The notes: a model not told the origin generated them from the sequence alone. A stretch of DNA of 18,776 nt from a bacterium (GCA_021791455.1 JAJYWM010000349.1:1-18776), one strand, 5' to 3'. Shown: positions 6,815 through 14,733, counted from the stretch's first letter. Made by a program: numbers and translations.

Positions 6815-8209
6815 TTGGCGCTACCATCCACTCTGGGCGAACTTCGCGGCAGCGAGTACCGGATGCGATCGGTGCGGGAGGAGCTGCGCGACAACCTGGC
6901 CAACGCGTTGCGCTCCCCACAAAACCTGTTCTCGGGCTTGGTCGGCTACGAGGACACTGTGATCCCCCAGATCGAGAATGCGCTCCTGGCGGGCCAGGAC
7001 ATCATCTTCCTGGGGGAGCGGGGGCAGGCGAAGTCGCGCCTCATCAGAGCGTTGACGGCGCTCATGGACGAGTCCATCCCGGTGGTCGCGGGAAGCGAGA
7101 TCAACGATCATCCCTACTCCCCCATCAGTCGCCTCGCCAGGGACCTCGTGGCCGAGCATGGCGACTCCACCCCCATCCAGTGGGTGCCCCGGGCCCGGCG
7201 CTTCGCCGAGAAGCTGGCGACCCCGGACACCTCCATCGCCGACCTAATAGGCGAGGTCGACCCGATCAGGGTCGCCGAGGGACGCTACTTGGCTGACGAG
7301 ATGACGATCCACTACGGGCTGCTGCCTCGGGTCAACCGTGGAATCTTCGCGATCAACGAGCTTCCCGACCTGGCGGAGCGGATCCAGGTCGGACTCTTGA
7401 ACGTGATGGAGGAGCGCGACATCCAGATTCGTGGCTTCCAGGTGCGACTGAATCTGGACGTGATCGTGGTGGCCACAGCCAATCCGGAGGACTACACCAA
7501 CCGGGGCCGCATCATCACCCCCCTCAAGGACCGGTTCGGGGCCCAGATCCGCACCCACTATCCCCGGACAGGCGAGCAGGAGGCGTTGATCATGGAGCAG
7601 GAGAGGGCCAGCTTCGATGGGCTGGGAGTGGCCCTCCACGTTCCCTCCTACATGCGCGAACTCATCGCGGAGGTCTCTCAGCAGGCGAGGCGCACCGCTC
7701 AGGTGAATCAGCGCTCGGGGGTGTCCGTGCGGCTGTCGATAGCCAACTACGAGAGCCTCTGCGCCAATGCCGTGCGCCGGGCGATCCTCCTGCAGGAGTC
7801 CGAGGCGGTTCCCCGCCTCAGCGACCTGGCGGCCATGACGGCGTCCACTGCGGGAAAGCTCGAGCTCGAGACGTGGGAGGAGGGCGAGGACCAGGTGGTG
7901 CTGCAAAAACTGGTCCGGACCGCGGTGGGCAACGTCTTCCGCCGGCACTTCTCGGTCCCGGAGTTCGCGCCGCTGGTGGCCCGCTTCGAGCAGGGGATGA
8001 GCGCTGAGACCGGGGAGATGGTGCCGGCTTCGAAGTACGAGGCCCTGGGAGCGGAGTTGACCGAGACCAAGCGAATCCTGGCGGACCTGGACGAGCCCAA
8101 CCGGCCCGGCTCCCTGGCGGCAGCACTTGAGTTCGTCCTCGAAGGCCTCCACCTGGCCAAGCGTCTGAACAAGACGGTGGTCGACGGCGCGACCATCTAC
8201 AACAGCTGA
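6815..8209 (+). CDS. AAA+ ATPase, MoxR/magnesium-chelatase-I-like (Rv0958-like)
   Basis: 464 aa. The AAA+ module spans about 40-260: Walker A GERGQAKS (67-74), Walker B-like GIFAINELPDL (Asn181-Glu182 where most relatives have Asp-Glu), sensor-1 VVATANPEDY (Asn223) and an arginine in LKDRFG (Arg240). The rest is helical. The N terminus TLGELRGSEYRMRSVREELRDNL is family-typical, which supports the TTG start at 6815 over the internal ATG at 6863. MoxR/ChlI-type ATPases work with VWA partners to remodel or activate protein complexes; here the VWA gene starts 9 bases downstream. The pair resembles mycobacterial Rv0958/Rv0959 as I recall them. Older 'magnesium chelatase' labels are misleading: no porphyrin gene is present. 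Likely cytoplasmic. Confidence 0.88.
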   Translation: MALPSTLGELRGSEYRMRSVREELRDNLANALRSPQNLFSGLVGYEDTVIPQIENALLAGQDIIFLGERGQAKSRLIRALTALMDESIPVVAGSEINDHPYSPISRLARDLVAEHGDSTPIQWVPRARRFAEKLATPDTSIADLIGEVDPIRVAEGRYLADEMTIHYGLLPRVNRGIFAINELPDLAERIQVGLLNVMEERDIQIRGFQVRLNLDVIVVATANPEDYTNRGRIITPLKDRFGAQIRTHYPRTGEQEALIMEQERASFDGLGVALHVPSYMRELIAEVSQQARRTAQVNQRSGVSVRLSIANYESLCANAVRRAILLQESEAVPRLSDLAAMTASTAGKLELETWEEGEDQVVLQKLVRTAVGNVFRRHFSVPEFAPLVARFEQGMSAETGEMVPASKYEALGAELTETKRILADLDEPNRPGSLAAALEFVLEGLHLAKRLNKTVVDGATIYNS

Positions 8210-8218
8210 GGACCCCGG

Positions 8219-10207
8219 ATGGTGCCCGTATCGCAGCGCTACAGCCGCTGGGACGGCAGCCAGCAGGAGGTTCTTCCCGACGCCGACGAGGTGTTCTCAA
8301 GGCTGGCCGAGGACGTCTTTCATGGGTGGGACCTGGACTCCGCCCTGCACCGCCTCCTGAGCCAGGGCTTCAAGGACAGCCACGGTCGGCGCCTGCCCGG
8401 TCTGGATCGGATGCTGGCTGAGCTGAAGCGGCAACGCCAGGAGCGCCTGGAAAGACACAACCTGAGCCACCTTTTCGAAGGGTTGGAGGAGCGCCTGGAC
8501 CACATCCTGGCCCGCGAAAGGACCTCACTGCAGGAGCGCCTCGACCAAGCGGCTGATACGGGATCCGCGGGGCTCATGGGACCGATGGTGAAGGAGCGCC
8601 TGCGCCGGCTGGACGCGCTGCCTCCGCAGCCGGCGTCGGCCATACAGCAGCTCCAGAACTACGAGTTCCTGGATCAGAGGGCGGCGATGGAGTTCCGCCA
8701 GCTGGTGGAAGAGCTGCGGCGAGACCTGGTGGACTCCCACTTCAGGGAGATGGGCAGGAACCTCGGGCAGATGGGGCCGGGCGAGATGACCGCGGTCAAG
8801 GAGATGGTCCAAGACCTGAACCAGATGTTGGAGCGTCATCTGGCCGGTGAGGAGACCAACTTCCAGCGGTTCATGGAGAAGTGGGGCGCTCTGTGGCCGG
8901 ACCGGCCCGACACGATAGATGAGTTCATAGAGCGGCTTCAGGACCGCATGGCCGAGATGGACTCCCTCATGCGGTCCCTGTCCGCGGAAGGGCGCCGCGA
9001 GCTGGAGGACATCTTCCAGGCGGCCCTGGGAGACCGGGAGGTGCAGGAGGCGTTGGACCGGCTCGGCCGCCTGCTCGGGCGCCTGCCCCAAATGGGAAGA
9101 ACCAGTAGCGCCTATTCGTTCTCCGGTGGAGGCGAACTCGACTTTCCGGAGGCGCTCGAAACGATTAGCGCTCTGGGCCGGCTGGAGGAGGCCGAGCGAG
9201 GGCTGCGCCAGGCCTACAGCGGGGAGGCTGTTCCAGAGGAGTTACAGGAGCTCTTGGCGGAGTTCCTCGGTCCCCAGGCGGCTCAGAGCGTGGCCCAGGT
9301 TCAGGAGCTCCTGGCCGCGATGGAAGAGGGAGGGCAGCTGACACGCGGGGAGCAGGGACCGGCGCTCACCGCCAAGGGCGTGCGTCGGATCGGTCAGAAG
9401 GCCCTGGGCGACATCTTCCAGCACCTAGGCGGGGATCGGCTCGGCAACCATGGCCTGGGTAGGCCAGGCTCCGGCGTCGAGGCCGGCGACGAGGTCAAGG
9501 ACTACGAGTTTGGTGACCCCTTCCGGCTCGACGTCCAGCGCACCGTCATGAACGCCATCCGCCGCGGCGAGAGCCAAAGCCCGGTTCACCTGGAGCGGAG
9601 GGACTTCGCCGTTGTGCGCTCGGACCGGGCCGTGAGGTCGAGCACCGTCCTGATGCTGGACATGAGCCGCAGCATGCCGCTCAGGGGATACTTCTACGCC
9701 GCCAAGAAGATGGCTCTGGCGCTGGACTCCTTGATCCGCACCCAGTACCCCCGGGACAGCCTGTACGTGGTCGGCTTCTCGGACTATGCGCGAGAGATCG
9801 GCCAGGGTCAGCTCGCCGAACTCACCTACAGCGAGTACGTCTACGGCACCAACATGCAGCACGGGCTGATGCTGGCCCAGCGACTGCTCAACCAGCACCG
9901 CGGCGGCAATCGTCAGATCATCATCGTCTCCGACGGCGAGCCGACAGCTCACATGGAGGGTTCCCAGGCGGTGTTCTGCTATCCACCCTTGCCGGAAACC
10001 TTCGAGAAGACGCTGCTGGAGGTGCGCCGCTGCACGCGGGAGCGCATCGTGATCAACACCTTCATGCTCGAGAGCAACAATTTCCTGGTGCAGTTCGTGA
10101 AGCAGATCACCCGCCTCAACCGGGGCCGAGCGTTCTTTGTCAGCCCCGAGCATCTCGGCGATTATGTGCTTCTGGACTACGTCAGCTCCAGGGGCCCGGC
10201 GAACTGA
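8219..10207 (+). CDS. VWA-domain protein, partner of the AAA+ ATPase (Rv0959-like)
   Basis: 662 aa. The N-terminal two thirds (about 1-470) is charged, strongly helical and likely coiled, with many Glu/Arg/Leu repeats. The C-terminal VWA domain carries a complete metal-ion-dependent adhesion site: DMSRS (Asp481, Ser483, Ser485), Thr544 in YGTNMQHG and Asp572 in IIIVSDGEPT. It ends FFVSPEHLGDYVLLDYVS. The ATG at 8219 has GAGGA six bases upstream. In known pairs (RavA-ViaA, NorQ-NorD, CbbQ-CbbO, ChlI-ChlD) the VWA subunit links the AAA+ ring to its target through this metal site. The target here is unknown; the tight operon with an NlpC/P60 peptidase and a Mur-type ligase suggests one of those or their product pathway. 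No signal peptide. Confidence 0.88.
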   Translation: MVPVSQRYSRWDGSQQEVLPDADEVFSRLAEDVFHGWDLDSALHRLLSQGFKDSHGRRLPGLDRMLAELKRQRQERLERHNLSHLFEGLEERLDHILARERTSLQERLDQAADTGSAGLMGPMVKERLRRLDALPPQPASAIQQLQNYEFLDQRAAMEFRQLVEELRRDLVDSHFREMGRNLGQMGPGEMTAVKEMVQDLNQMLERHLAGEETNFQRFMEKWGALWPDRPDTIDEFIERLQDRMAEMDSLMRSLSAEGRRELEDIFQAALGDREVQEALDRLGRLLGRLPQMGRTSSAYSFSGGGELDFPEALETISALGRLEEAERGLRQAYSGEAVPEELQELLAEFLGPQAAQSVAQVQELLAAMEEGGQLTRGEQGPALTAKGVRRIGQKALGDIFQHLGGDRLGNHGLGRPGSGVEAGDEVKDYEFGDPFRLDVQRTVMNAIRRGESQSPVHLERRDFAVVRSDRAVRSSTVLMLDMSRSMPLRGYFYAAKKMALALDSLIRTQYPRDSLYVVGFSDYAREIGQGQLAELTYSEYVYGTNMQHGLMLAQRLLNQHRGGNRQIIIVSDGEPTAHMEGSQAVFCYPPLPETFEKTLLEVRRCTRERIVINTFMLESNNFLVQFVKQITRLNRGRAFFVSPEHLGDYVLLDYVSSRGPAN

Positions 10208-10209
10208 GC

Positions 10210-11088
10210 TTGGCGGAGAGCAGGCTCGACCCGGGCCGGCAGCAGTTTGTGGAGCGGATACTGGCCCAGCTCCGCTCCCGCTATCCAAGCTGGGAGTTCC
10301 GGGAGTCTGATCAGGGCTTCGCGGTGATAGGCCTGAAGGACCACTCGCGGGTTTCCATCTCCCTGACCACCCTGCATCAGGCCGTGCAACGAGAGGGATC
10401 GGTCGTTCCAGAGGAGATCCTTCGGTTCGTGCAGGGGGTTGCACCCCGCCTCAGCTCGGCAGAGGCTGGGGAGGGGAACTCCTCGGATGGTCCCCAGCTG
10501 GACACCATCGTGTGGTGCGTGCGCACTCGTAAGGTGATCAATCGGTACCCAAGGGCGGCGGAGCTCCTCACCAGGGACATGGCGGCCGGTCTGGTCGCCT
10601 TCGTCGCCGAGGCCCTGCCGGGGGAGATCATGCGCGGGGTTTCCCAGGATGACGCGGCGGCCGGGGGCATGGACCCCTCCGCCCTCGCGGAGGCCGCTGA
10701 CCGAAACACAGCGGTCCGCCTGCAGGGGTGGAGGCAGCTGCTGGAGGTTGCCCCCGTCCACGGGCGCTGGCTGTTCACCCAGGACAGCCTCTTCTCCAGC
10801 AGCCTGCTCATGGTGGAAGATTTTCTCCGGGCTGTGGCCGCCAGGGGACGGGGCTCTGCCCTGCTGCTGGCCCCAGACCGGGGGGTGCTGGTGGCGGGGC
10901 TGGACGAGGGCGAGAATCCCGCGCAGATGCGGCACATCGGCAGGCGCCTGTACGCCCGGGCGAACAGCCCCCTCTGCCCTCAGCTCCTCATCACCGACGG
11001 GAAGAGCGTGTTCGTCCACCCCAGCGAGAATCTGCCCCGGCGGCCCTGGGGAGGCTGGCGGCAGGTGCTGGGCCTGGGGGAACCATGA
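10210..11088 (+). CDS. DUF1444-like protein of unknown function
   Basis: 292 aa. The layout resembles DUF1444 (Bacillus YtpQ type). An N-terminal module (about 12-80) includes ILAQLRSRYPSWEFRES, a short beta stretch and PEEILRFVQGVAP. A middle segment covers INRYPRAAELLTRDMAAGL. A C-terminal module has WLFTQDSLFSSSLLMVEDFL, SALLLAPDRGVLVAG and LLITDGKSVFVHP. The assignment is by pattern and tentative; no catalytic residues can be named and the family has no firm function that I know of. The TTG start at 10210 lies two bases after the VWA stop with no clear ribosome-binding site, and the stop overlaps the next start as ATGA. This implies translational coupling within the AAA+/VWA operon. Soluble, no membrane segment. 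Confidence 0.62.
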   Translation: MAESRLDPGRQQFVERILAQLRSRYPSWEFRESDQGFAVIGLKDHSRVSISLTTLHQAVQREGSVVPEEILRFVQGVAPRLSSAEAGEGNSSDGPQLDTIVWCVRTRKVINRYPRAAELLTRDMAAGLVAFVAEALPGEIMRGVSQDDAAAGGMDPSALAEAADRNTAVRLQGWRQLLEVAPVHGRWLFTQDSLFSSSLLMVEDFLRAVAARGRGSALLLAPDRGVLVAGLDEGENPAQMRHIGRRLYARANSPLCPQLLITDGKSVFVHPSENLPRRPWGGWRQVLGLGEP

Positions 11089-11969
11089 GCGATTCGGAAC
11101 GATCACAGCTGGAAGAGGAGCTGGCCCGCGTCTGCCGCAAGGCGGAAGAGCGCTACGGGGCGGCGATGGTGGGACTGACGGTCAGCCGCCACCTGGTCAT
11201 GGGCTTTGTGGCGATCCCGGATCAGGCGGATCAGGTTCGGGAGATCGTGCGGCGCCACCGGCCCACAGCCGAGGTGCGGCTGCTGACTCTCTCGGAGAGG
11301 CGGCCCAGGATCAGGGTTGTGCCCGGAGCTGGCCCACTGGAGATCTGGCGGCGGCCGCGCCTCGATCTCGGGGGCGGGCAGCCGGAGCGCACCACCCAGC
11401 TGCTACCGGGAGACCCCCCGGCGGAGGTGGTGGCGTTCAGGGGCGCCAGCCTGCTGGTCAGGGCTCCGGGGGAAGCCATAGGTTGGGTCGACCGCGATGC
11501 GGGCAGCCGCGAGGCCCATGCCTCAGCGGCCGCGGATACCCCTCTGCTCCGGCGTGCCGACGAGCCCGGGCTCACCTGGAGCTCTCAGGAGGTCGTCGAC
11601 TTCGCCCTGACTCAGCTGGGCAGGCCCTATGTGTGGGGCGGCACGGGCTGGGAGGGCTTTGACTGCTCCGGGCTGATCTGGCGAGCCTTTCTGCAGCGGG
11701 GAGTGCTGCTGCCCAAGAACAGCAGGCGCCAGCGCCTAGTTGGCTCCCGCATTCCCCGCAGCGAGATGCGACGGGGAGATCTGGTGGCGGCCGTCAGCCG
11801 CGGTCCGCGGGCGGCCAGCCACGTCGCCCTGGCCGTGTCCGCGACCGAGGTGGTTCACGCCTGCAGCGAGACCCACACGGTCCGACGCGAGTCGATGGTG
11901 GAATTCGAGGGGCGCTACCGGGTCCTCGGCCTCAGGCGGCTCGCGGGAGACACAAGCACTTCCCGGTAA
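11085..11969 (+). CDS. NlpC/P60 (C40) peptidase with SH3-like N-terminal region, no signal peptide
   Basis: 294 aa from the ATG at 11085, which overlaps the preceding stop (ATGA) and has a G-rich ribosome-binding site. The C-terminal domain (about 168-284) is NlpC/P60: Cys194 in GFDCSGLIWRAF, His246 in ASHVALAVS and His258 in VVHACS form the expected catalytic set, with GRPYVWGG before the cysteine. Residues 100-140 (LLPGDPPAEVV, LVRAPGEAIGWV) resemble bacterial SH3 strands. C40 enzymes cut gamma-D-Glu-diamino-acid bonds. With no secretion signal it resembles YkfC-type intracellular murein-peptide recycling enzymes rather than autolysins. Next to a MurD-like ligase and a LysW-like protein it might instead release a product from a gamma-glutamyl-linked carrier; that is inference. 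Confidence 0.88.
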   Translation: MSDSERSQLEEELARVCRKAEERYGAAMVGLTVSRHLVMGFVAIPDQADQVREIVRRHRPTAEVRLLTLSERRPRIRVVPGAGPLEIWRRPRLDLGGGQPERTTQLLPGDPPAEVVAFRGASLLVRAPGEAIGWVDRDAGSREAHASAAADTPLLRRADEPGLTWSSQEVVDFALTQLGRPYVWGGTGWEGFDCSGLIWRAFLQRGVLLPKNSRRQRLVGSRIPRSEMRRGDLVAAVSRGPRAASHVALAVSATEVVHACSETHTVRRESMVEFEGRYRVLGLRRLAGDTSTSR

Positions 11970-11972
11970 CCT
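11967..11972 (+). promoter_or_regulatory. Possible internal -10-like element (TAACCT) before the MurD-like gene
   Basis: TAACCT overlaps the stop codon of the NlpC/P60 gene and ends six bases before the ATG at 11979. The context GGTAACCTTGGCGG resembles the GGTACCTTGGGGG before the DnaJ start. Only the similarity and spacing support it. Confidence 0.2.
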
Positions 11973-11978
11973 TGGCGG

Positions 11979-13517
11979 ATGACGACATCTCCCCCACCCG
12001 GGTCGAACAGATCCTCGCTCAGGGTGCCACCGATCCTGCTGGAGCGCCGCGACCAGAGAGTGGACGTTGTTGGGATCGCGGGTGTCGAAGGCGGTGAGAT
12101 GGCCAGATACCTGCTTCGAGCAGGCTTCACCAAGGTCGTCGGGCATGATCAGCAGCCCGACCTGGCGGCCCTGGAACGAGCGGACAGGCTGGCCCATGCT
12201 GGCGAGCCGGCAGAAGCGTCCAGGCGCCGCCTCGAGGCCATCTGCAGCGGGGTCCGGGAGCTCATGCTGGGCGACCGCTACCTGCATGGGATCGAGGACT
12301 CGACCCTCATAATCCCGAGCCAGGCCTGGTTCCTAAACCCGGCCAACCTGCCCGTCCGACGCCTGCTCGAATCAGGTGCTCCCTCCTACTCCCTGACCCA
12401 GGCGTACCTGGACTTGGCCAACTGTCCGGTGATCGGGGTGACGGGGAGCCATGGCAAGTCAACCACCTCTTCCCTGGTGGCGGCCGGGCTGCGCCGCACC
12501 GCCAAGTTCGAACACGTGTGGCTGGGCGGCAACGACCGCCACAACCAGCAGGCGCTGGAACAGGTTGCCGAGGACCGCAGCGGGAGTGGTTGCCTGGTCC
12601 TGGAGATCTCCAACCGCCAGTTGCTGCAGATGAGCACCGCGCCGTGCATCGCCGGTCTGACCAACATCACCCCGAACCACCTCGACGAGCACGGAGGCAT
12701 GGAAGGCTACGTCCGCACCAAGCGCAAGATCTTCGACCTTCCCGGCTGCCGCGTGGCCGTCCGCAACGCGGACGACCCGATCAGCATGGGCACGGGCCCA
12801 GTGCCCATGGGCACGCAGGAGCTGAGGTTCAGCCGCTCGGCGGAAGGGCTTGGTGGCCTGGATGGGGCCTACCTCGACTCGGGCTCCCTCGTGCTACGAA
12901 GGCGGGGCCGTGAACGGAAGGTGCTGGAGCTGGCCGACCTGCGCCTCCGCGGCGACCATAACCACCAGAACGCGCTCGCGGCCGTAACCCTGTGTTCCGC
13001 TCTGCACGATTTCCCGTCCGGTATGGAGGTTGCGGTCGGAGCGGGCATCTGCCAATTCGGGACCCTCGCGCACCGGATTCAGCTGGTCTGGCAGGAGCTG
13101 GGGGTCGACTACTACGACGACCTCTCCAGCACGACGCCCCAGTCCACCATCGCCGCGATGCGAACTCTGGCTCGCCCGGTCGTGCTCATCTGCGGGGGCC
13201 AAGACAAGGGCATCCCCTTTGATCAGCTGGCCAATGAGGTGGGGAACTCCGCTCGACACGTCATCCTCCTGCCAGGCGAGGGTTCCGACCGCCTGGCCGA
13301 GGCTCTGCAGGCCCTGGGCATGGAAGGCCGCACCACCAGCCGCCCGACCCTTCTAGAAGCCGTCTCCCGCGCCCGGGAGATTGCTGAGCCAGGGGACGCC
13401 ATCCTCCTCTCGCCGGCCTGCCCAGGCTTCTTCAGCGCTCACTACGCTGGGGGTGGCTTTCGCAGCGTGGTCCGCCGCCTCTCTACTTCTCCTCGTCAAC
13501 AAAGGGCGCGAGGGTGA
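11979..13517 (+). CDS. Divergent MurD-like Mur ligase family protein
   Basis: 512 aa. Mur ligases join an amino acid to a carboxylate using ATP; MurD adds D-Glu to UDP-MurNAc-L-Ala. All three domains are visible: an N-terminal Rossmann-like part (VVGIAGVEGGEMARYLLRAG); an ATPase domain with GVTGSHGKSTT (Lys160), LTNITPNHLDEHGG (His234, Asp236), RTKRKI and GDHNHQNALAA; and a C-terminal domain with LICGGQDKGIPF (Lys410) and LLSPACPGFF (Ser478). Differences from MurD: His in the P-loop, LEISNRQL for the usual LELSSFQL, and DDLSSTT for DSKATN, so the amino-acid site is changed. Nine bases separate it from the NlpC/P60 gene, and no other mur or division genes are near. A paralog acting on another acceptor is more likely than housekeeping MurD. 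Its 3' end overlaps the LysW-like gene on the other strand by 35 bases. Confidence 0.84.
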   Translation: MTTSPPPGSNRSSLRVPPILLERRDQRVDVVGIAGVEGGEMARYLLRAGFTKVVGHDQQPDLAALERADRLAHAGEPAEASRRRLEAICSGVRELMLGDRYLHGIEDSTLIIPSQAWFLNPANLPVRRLLESGAPSYSLTQAYLDLANCPVIGVTGSHGKSTTSSLVAAGLRRTAKFEHVWLGGNDRHNQQALEQVAEDRSGSGCLVLEISNRQLLQMSTAPCIAGLTNITPNHLDEHGGMEGYVRTKRKIFDLPGCRVAVRNADDPISMGTGPVPMGTQELRFSRSAEGLGGLDGAYLDSGSLVLRRRGRERKVLELADLRLRGDHNHQNALAAVTLCSALHDFPSGMEVAVGAGICQFGTLAHRIQLVWQELGVDYYDDLSSTTPQSTIAAMRTLARPVVLICGGQDKGIPFDQLANEVGNSARHVILLPGEGSDRLAEALQALGMEGRTTSRPTLLEAVSRAREIAEPGDAILLSPACPGFFSAHYAGGGFRSVVRRLSTSPRQQRARG

Positions 13518-13656
13518 AGGGCTGGAGCGCCACCAGTTCGAACACGGCGCCGCAATTGGGGCAGTCGACCAAGTCTCCGACCGCTCCGACATCGGTGAGG
13601 TCAAGTTGGGCGCCACAGTCGGGACACGCCTCCGCGGAGGCTGCAGAAACTGACAA
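13483..13656 (-). CDS. LysW/ArgW-like amino-group carrier protein (small zinc ribbon), C-terminal Lys
   Basis: 57 aa. LysW is a small acidic zinc-ribbon protein whose C-terminal Glu holds the amino group of an intermediate during lysine or ornithine synthesis. Here ACPDCGAQLDL, then GAVGDLVDCPNCGAVFELVAL, give the LysW layout of two CPxC pairs, the GDLVDCPNCGA core and a short acidic tail. The tail ends VDEEK instead of the usual EDWGE, so the terminal Glu is absent and a Lys is last. The TTG start at 13656 was chosen because GGAGGAGG (13663-13670) lies six bases upstream and the length then fits the family; the open frame reaches 13707. It is the only minus-strand gene among plus-strand neighbours and is divergent from the PLP gene. 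It could be an unrelated zinc ribbon. Confidence 0.75.
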   Translation of the reverse strand: MSVSAASAEACPDCGAQLDLTDVGAVGDLVDCPNCGAVFELVALQPFTLAPFVDEEK

Positions 13657-13662
13657 GGAACT

Positions 13663-13670
13663 CCTCCTCC
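13663..13670 (-). promoter_or_regulatory. Strong Shine-Dalgarno (GGAGGAGG) of the LysW-like gene
   Basis: GGAGGAGG on the minus strand, six bases before the TTG at 13656. It fills most of the 15-base gap between the divergent LysW-like and PLP-enzyme start codons and decides the LysW-like start. Confidence 0.65.
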
Positions 13671-13671
13671 G

Positions 13672-14733
13672 ATGACCGGTGAGCCGGCCACCGCAAACCA
13701 GGGCCAATGGACCAATGCCGACCTGTTCGGGGTGAGTTTACCGAGAGCGTGCCGGGTCACTCTCGGTGAGGGCGAGACTCCTCTGCAGGACGCGGGACCC
13801 CTCGGGGCCAGGCTTCGGCTGCCAGGGTTGGCCCTGAAGCGGGAGGACCTCTCTCCCACCGGATCCCACAAGGCCCGCAGCCTTGGCCTGATGGTCTCCC
13901 AACTCCTCGCGCAGGGGATCCGCCAAGCCGTCATCTCGTCCTCCGGCAACGCTGCGGTCGCCGCCTCCGCCTACTGCCGAGCGGCCGGGATCAGGTTGCT
14001 CTGTCTCATCTCGCCCCGAACTCCGAGGGTCAAGGTCGATGCCCTGCTGCGCCTCGGGCAGCTGGTGGTCGCGACGCCGCGGCCGGTGGACCTGCTGCAC
14101 CACGGGGTCGGAGCCTGGGGTCTGGCCGACCTCAGAACGTCGACCAACCCGCTCGGCCCGGCCGCCTATCGCGGGATTGCGGCCGAGCTCCACCGGGCTG
14201 GAGCCTGGGCCAGCGTCTTCACCTTTTCCAACAGTGGGGCCACCGCCCTGGGCCTCCACCAGGGCGCGCGATGCCTGGGGGGGCCCGAGCCTCAGCTGCA
14301 TGTGGTCGAAGGCTGGCCGGGCGGGGAGATCACCAGACCCTGGTACCCACCCGGTGAGTCCCCACCAGCAACCGGAGTGGGAGACCTCGGCACCAGCCGC
14401 AGCCGACTGGCCCCGGCCGTTCGCAGAGCCGTCAGGGAGAGCGGCGGGCGCGGATGGCGGGTGACGAGAGCTGAGCTCGATGAGATGCGCCGGCTCACCC
14501 GAGACCTTAGGCCCGGGACGTCGTGGGAGGGGTTGGCCGCGCTGGTGGCGGCCAGCCGCTGGGCGATGATCTCCGGCACTTCGGGGCCAGCGGTGGTGCT
14601 GCTGACCGGGGCGGCCGACCAGTTGGACACGACTCCCTACGCCCGGCTGCCGCCACTGCTCCCACTCGTAGAGACGACGGCCGCCCTGGATCAGGTGCTG
14701 CGCCATGCGGATTTCGTCCCTGGAGCGAGTTGA
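13672..14733 (+). CDS. Threonine-synthase-like fold-type II PLP-dependent enzyme
   Basis: 353 aa. Fold-type II PLP enzymes do beta/gamma eliminations and replacements, for example threonine, cysteate or diaminopropionate synthases. Visible: LGEGETPL near the N terminus, KREDLSPTGSHKARSLG with Schiff-base Lys67, VISSSGNAAVAASAYCRAAG (cofactor-binding SSGN loop), TFSNSGATALG as the phosphate-binding loop and a C-terminal TSWEGLAALVAA. This matches threonine synthase organisation, though the protein is short and the loop 155-170 (TSTNPLGPAAYRG) is unlike housekeeping ThrC. It starts 15 bases from the divergent LysW-like TTG and its stop overlaps the ATP-grasp start (TTGA), so the PLP and ATP-grasp products probably act in one pathway. 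Substrate unknown; amino-acid synthesis on or for a carrier protein is my inference. No hom or thrB is nearby. Confidence 0.85.
   Translation: MTGEPATANQGQWTNADLFGVSLPRACRVTLGEGETPLQDAGPLGARLRLPGLALKREDLSPTGSHKARSLGLMVSQLLAQGIRQAVISSSGNAAVAASAYCRAAGIRLLCLISPRTPRVKVDALLRLGQLVVATPRPVDLLHHGVGAWGLADLRTSTNPLGPAAYRGIAAELHRAGAWASVFTFSNSGATALGLHQGARCLGGPEPQLHVVEGWPGGEITRPWYPPGESPPATGVGDLGTSRSRLAPAVRRAVRESGGRGWRVTRAELDEMRRLTRDLRPGTSWEGLAALVAASRWAMISGTSGPAVVLLTGAADQLDTTPYARLPPLLPLVETTAALDQVLRHADFVPGAS

Noticed and set aside
7244..8152. 302-codon minus-strand frame inside the AAA+ gene, and similar frames opposite the VWA and DUF1444-like genes
   Set aside because: Shadows of the real reading frames, without recognisable domains or start signals.
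6815..10207. Magnesium chelatase (BchI/BchD) for chlorophyll synthesis
   Set aside because: No BchH or other tetrapyrrole gene is present, and the N-terminal and Walker B sequences fit the Rv0958/Rv0959-like pair better.
5794..14733. Coenzyme M pathway from the ComB-like phosphatase plus a cysteate-synthase-like reading of the PLP enzyme
   Set aside because: The two genes are 7 kb apart in different transcription units and no other coenzyme M gene is seen; the PLP enzyme is better explained with its ATP-grasp partner.
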